Part shown: positions 61,880 to 64,000 of the stretch, piece by piece
Numbering within the stretch: the stretch's first letter is position 1
Layout: each line of letters opens with the position of its first letter
Source: Streptomyces sp. CG4
GTDB lineage: Bacteria > Actinomycetota > Actinomycetes > Streptomycetales > Streptomycetaceae
Length of the DNA: 64,000 bases
NCBI RefSeq assembly: GCF_041080655.1
Contig: NZ_CP163525.1
Coordinates: 620,001-684,000 of the forward strand
Reading direction: 5' to 3'
The notes under the pieces: generated by a model
Database searches by the model: none
Told to the model about the DNA's origin: nothing
What the model saw: the letters and a program-made list of their open reading frames with translations, nothing else
Program-made: the position numbers and the translations under genes

Positions 61880-64000
61880 TCACGCCAGTTCGACCAGGAG
61901 GTCGCCGCCCTCCACCTGCTGGATGCGGTTGATGGCCAGACGGGAGATCCTGCCTGCCTTGGGGGCGGTGATGGTGGCCTCCATCTTCATCGCCTCGATG
62001 GTGGCGACGGTGGCGCCGGCGGCGACCTCGTCGCCCTCGGCCACCGCCAGGGTCACCACGCCGGCGAACGGCGCCGCCACATGACCGGGGTTGGCGCGGT
62101 CGGCCTTCTCCGTCACCGGGACGTCCGAGGCCGCGGACCGGTCGCGGACCTGGATGGGGCGCAGTTGGCCGTTGAGCGTGGACATCACGGTGCGCATACC
62201 GCGTTCGTCGGCCTCGCCGATCGCCTGCAGTTCGATCAGCAGCCGGACGCCGGGCTCCAGATCGACGGCGTACTCCTTGGCCGGGCGCAGGCCGTAGAAG
62301 AAGGCCTTGCTGTCCAGGACGCTAGTGTCGCCGTAGGCCTGCCGGTGGGTGTCGAACTCCCGGGTCGGGGCGGGGAACAGCAGCCGGTTGAGGGTGGCCC
62401 GGCGGTCCTTCGCCAGTCCTTCGCGGTCCTCGGCGGACAGTTCGGGCGCGGGCTTGGGCGCCGCCCGGCCCTTCAGCGCCTTGGTGCGGAACGGCTCGGG
62501 CCAGCCGCCGGGCGGGGTGCCCAGCTCGCCGCGGAGGAAGCCGATGACCGAGTCGGGGATGTCGAACCGGTCGGGTGTCTCCTCGAAGTTCTCCGGGGAG
62601 ACACCGGCGCCGACCAGGTGCAGGGCCAGGTCGCCGACCACCTTCGAGGACGGGGTGACCTTGACCAGGCGGCCGAGGATGCGGTCGGCGGCCGCGTACA
62701 TCGCCTCGATGTCCTCGAAGCGGTCGCCGAGGCCGAGCGCGACGGCCTGGGTGCGCAGGTTGGACAGCTGGCCGCCGGGGATCTCGTGGTGGTAGACCCG
62801 GCCGGTCGGGGAGGCGAGGCCCGCCTCGAACGGCGCGTAGATCTTCCGCACGCCCTCCCAGTACGGCTCCAAGTCGCCCACGGCCTGCAGGTCGAGGCCG
62901 GTGGGACGGTCGGAGTGGTCGGTGGCGGCCACCAGCGCCGACAGTGACGGCTGGGAGGTCGTTCCGGCCATGGAGGCCACCGCGCCGTCCACGGCGTCGG
63001 CGCCGGCCTGGATCGCGGCGAGGTAGGTGGCGAGCTGGCCGCCGGCCGTGTCGTGGGTGTGCAGATGCACGGGCAGGTCGAACTCGCGGCGCAGCGCCGA
63101 GACGAGCTTCGCGGCGGCCGGGGCGCGCAGCAGTCCGGCCATGTCCTTGACGGCGAGGACATGGGCGCCGGCCTCGACGATCTGCTCGGCGAGGCGCAGG
63201 TAGTAGTCGAGGGTGTAGAGCCGCTCCGCCGGGTCGTTCAGGTCGGCGGTGTAGCAGAGGGCGACCTCGGCGATCGCGGTGCCGGTCTCGCGTACGGCCT
63301 CGATGGCGGGGCGCATCTGGCCGACGTCGTTGAGCGCGTCGAAGATGCGGAAGATGTCGATGCCGGTGGCGGCGGCCTCCTGCACGAAGGCGTCGGTCAC
63401 CTCGGTCGGGTACGGGGTGTAGCCGACGGTGTTGCGGCCGCGCAGCAGCATCTGGAGGCAGATGTTGGGCACGGCCTCGCGCAGGGCGGCCAGCCGCTCC
63501 CAGGGGTCCTCGGCGAGGAAGCGCAGCGCCACGTCGTACGTCGCGCCGCCCCAGCACTCCAGGGACAGCAGCTGCGGCAGGGTGCGGGCGACGACCGGGG
63601 CGACGGCGAGGAGGTCCTTGGTGCGCACGCGGGTGGCGAGCAGGGACTGGTGGGCGTCGCGGAAGGTGGTGTCGGTGACGCCGATGGTCGGCGACTCGCG
63701 CAGTCGGCGGGCGAAGCCCTCGGGGCCGAGGTCGACCAGCAACTGGCGGGAACCGGCGGGAGGTTCACCGGCCGGCAGCGGCGGCAGCTTGGTGACCGGG
63801 TCGAGCAGGTCGGGGCGTGCGCCGTGCGGCTTGTTGACCGTGACGTCGGCGAGGTAGGTCAGCAGCTTGGTGCCGCGGTCGGCGGAGGAGCGGGCGGTGA
63901 GCAGGTGCGGGCGCTGCTCGATGAAGGAGGTGGTGACGCGGCCCGCCTGGAAGTCCGGGTCGTCCAGGACCGCTTGCAGGAAGGGGATGTTGGTGGCCAC
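61880..64000 (-). CDS. pyc: Pyruvate carboxylase, C-terminal part (runs off the window)
   Basis: 706 codons seen; the frame continues past 64000 toward the N-terminus (biotin carboxylase domain not in the window). The carboxyltransferase barrel has GVTDTTFRDAHQSLLATRVR, ECWGGATYDVALRF, LLRGRNTVGYTPYP and HLHTHDTAGGQ. The PYC_OADA region follows, and the C-terminal biotinyl domain has EAMKMEATI with the carrier lysine near the end, about residue 675 of the visible part. The enzyme makes oxaloacetate from pyruvate. This is the one clear central-metabolism gene in the window. Confidence 0.96.
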   Translation of the reverse strand: MATNIPFLQAVLDDPDFQAGRVTTSFIEQRPHLLTARSSADRGTKLLTYLADVTVNKPHGARPDLLDPVTKLPPLPAGEPPAGSRQLLVDLGPEGFARRLRESPTIGVTDTTFRDAHQSLLATRVRTKDLLAVAPVVARTLPQLLSLECWGGATYDVALRFLAEDPWERLAALREAVPNICLQMLLRGRNTVGYTPYPTEVTDAFVQEAAATGIDIFRIFDALNDVGQMRPAIEAVRETGTAIAEVALCYTADLNDPAERLYTLDYYLRLAEQIVEAGAHVLAVKDMAGLLRAPAAAKLVSALRREFDLPVHLHTHDTAGGQLATYLAAIQAGADAVDGAVASMAGTTSQPSLSALVAATDHSDRPTGLDLQAVGDLEPYWEGVRKIYAPFEAGLASPTGRVYHHEIPGGQLSNLRTQAVALGLGDRFEDIEAMYAAADRILGRLVKVTPSSKVVGDLALHLVGAGVSPENFEETPDRFDIPDSVIGFLRGELGTPPGGWPEPFRTKALKGRAAPKPAPELSAEDREGLAKDRRATLNRLLFPAPTREFDTHRQAYGDTSVLDSKAFFYGLRPAKEYAVDLEPGVRLLIELQAIGEADERGMRTVMSTLNGQLRPIQVRDRSAASDVPVTEKADRANPGHVAAPFAGVVTLAVAEGDEVAAGATVATIEAMKMEATITAPKAGRISRLAINRIQQVEGGDLLVELA

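Overview
The window is a single high-GC actinobacterial segment, almost certainly Streptomyces. Third codon positions are nearly all G or C. Twin-arginine and lipoprotein signals are common. GTG starts and 4-bp GTGA/ATGA stop-start overlaps are frequent, and the gene families present (furS-cpeB type catalase-peroxidase, LysR/BlaA-type beta-lactamase control, chitinase with dre-like sites) are typical of that genus. The mix of secreted hydrolases, small regulators, one insertion sequence remnant and many decayed genes suggests a chromosome arm rather than the core. No rRNA, tRNA or CRISPR was seen.

Layout. 1-1943: the end of an EfeO/EfeB iron uptake operon. 2121-3950: a secreted, C-terminally anchored phosphoesterase. 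3996-4649: an internally deleted IS30-family element with both ends present. 4697-7219: a DUF1479 dioxygenase-like protein divergent from a ROK repressor. 7285-14778: a kinase-like protein, an M15-like lipoprotein, a DMFase-like Tat protein, a small Cys protein, a DinB/DUF664 protein, a VOC protein and a flavin monooxygenase. 14853-18534: a truncated pectate lyase, a class A beta-lactamase and its divergent blaA-blaB regulators. 18591-22847: an HbpS-like pseudogene, a DUF4232 lipoprotein and katG with its Fur repressor. 23361-29598: a TIM-barrel-like secreted protein with a frameshifted end, regulators, an epimerase and a flavin monooxygenase carrying a dispersed repeat in frame. 30397-32146: a ruined sugar/inositol-type locus (lacI and dehydrogenase fragments joined head to head, and an isomerase with an early stop).

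32326-42699: an acyltransferase-3 membrane protein, a methyltransferase, a flavin oxidase, an IMPase, a ricin-domain secreted protein, a flavin monooxygenase, a stand-alone L7/L12-like domain protein, a Ppx/GppA protein and a frameshifted NAD oxidoreductase. 42835-47980: a five-gene operon joining an NMT1/SsuA-type ABC importer to a benzoylformate-decarboxylase-like ThDP enzyme; this is the most suggestive functional unit here. 48038-54941: a secreted beta-propeller hydrolase-like protein, a FemAB/GNAT-like acyltransferase, and an XRE regulator divergent from two SDR genes. 55151-61759: a polysaccharide-degradation block (GH31, GH18 chitinase with CBM5/12, PL7 alginate lyase, a small secreted Cys protein, an SMP-30-like propeller) with dre-like operators and 5' hairpins. 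61880-64000: the C-terminal two thirds of pyruvate carboxylase, running off the right edge.

How the genes work together. Several divergent regulator-target pairs can be read directly: ROK/DUF1479, BlaA-BlaB/beta-lactamase, TetR/epimerase, TetR/FAD-monooxygenase and XRE/SDR-SDR. Fur-KatG is an autoregulated operon. The main theme of the middle third is decay: at least six genes between 14.8 and 31.4 kb are truncated, frameshifted or interrupted.
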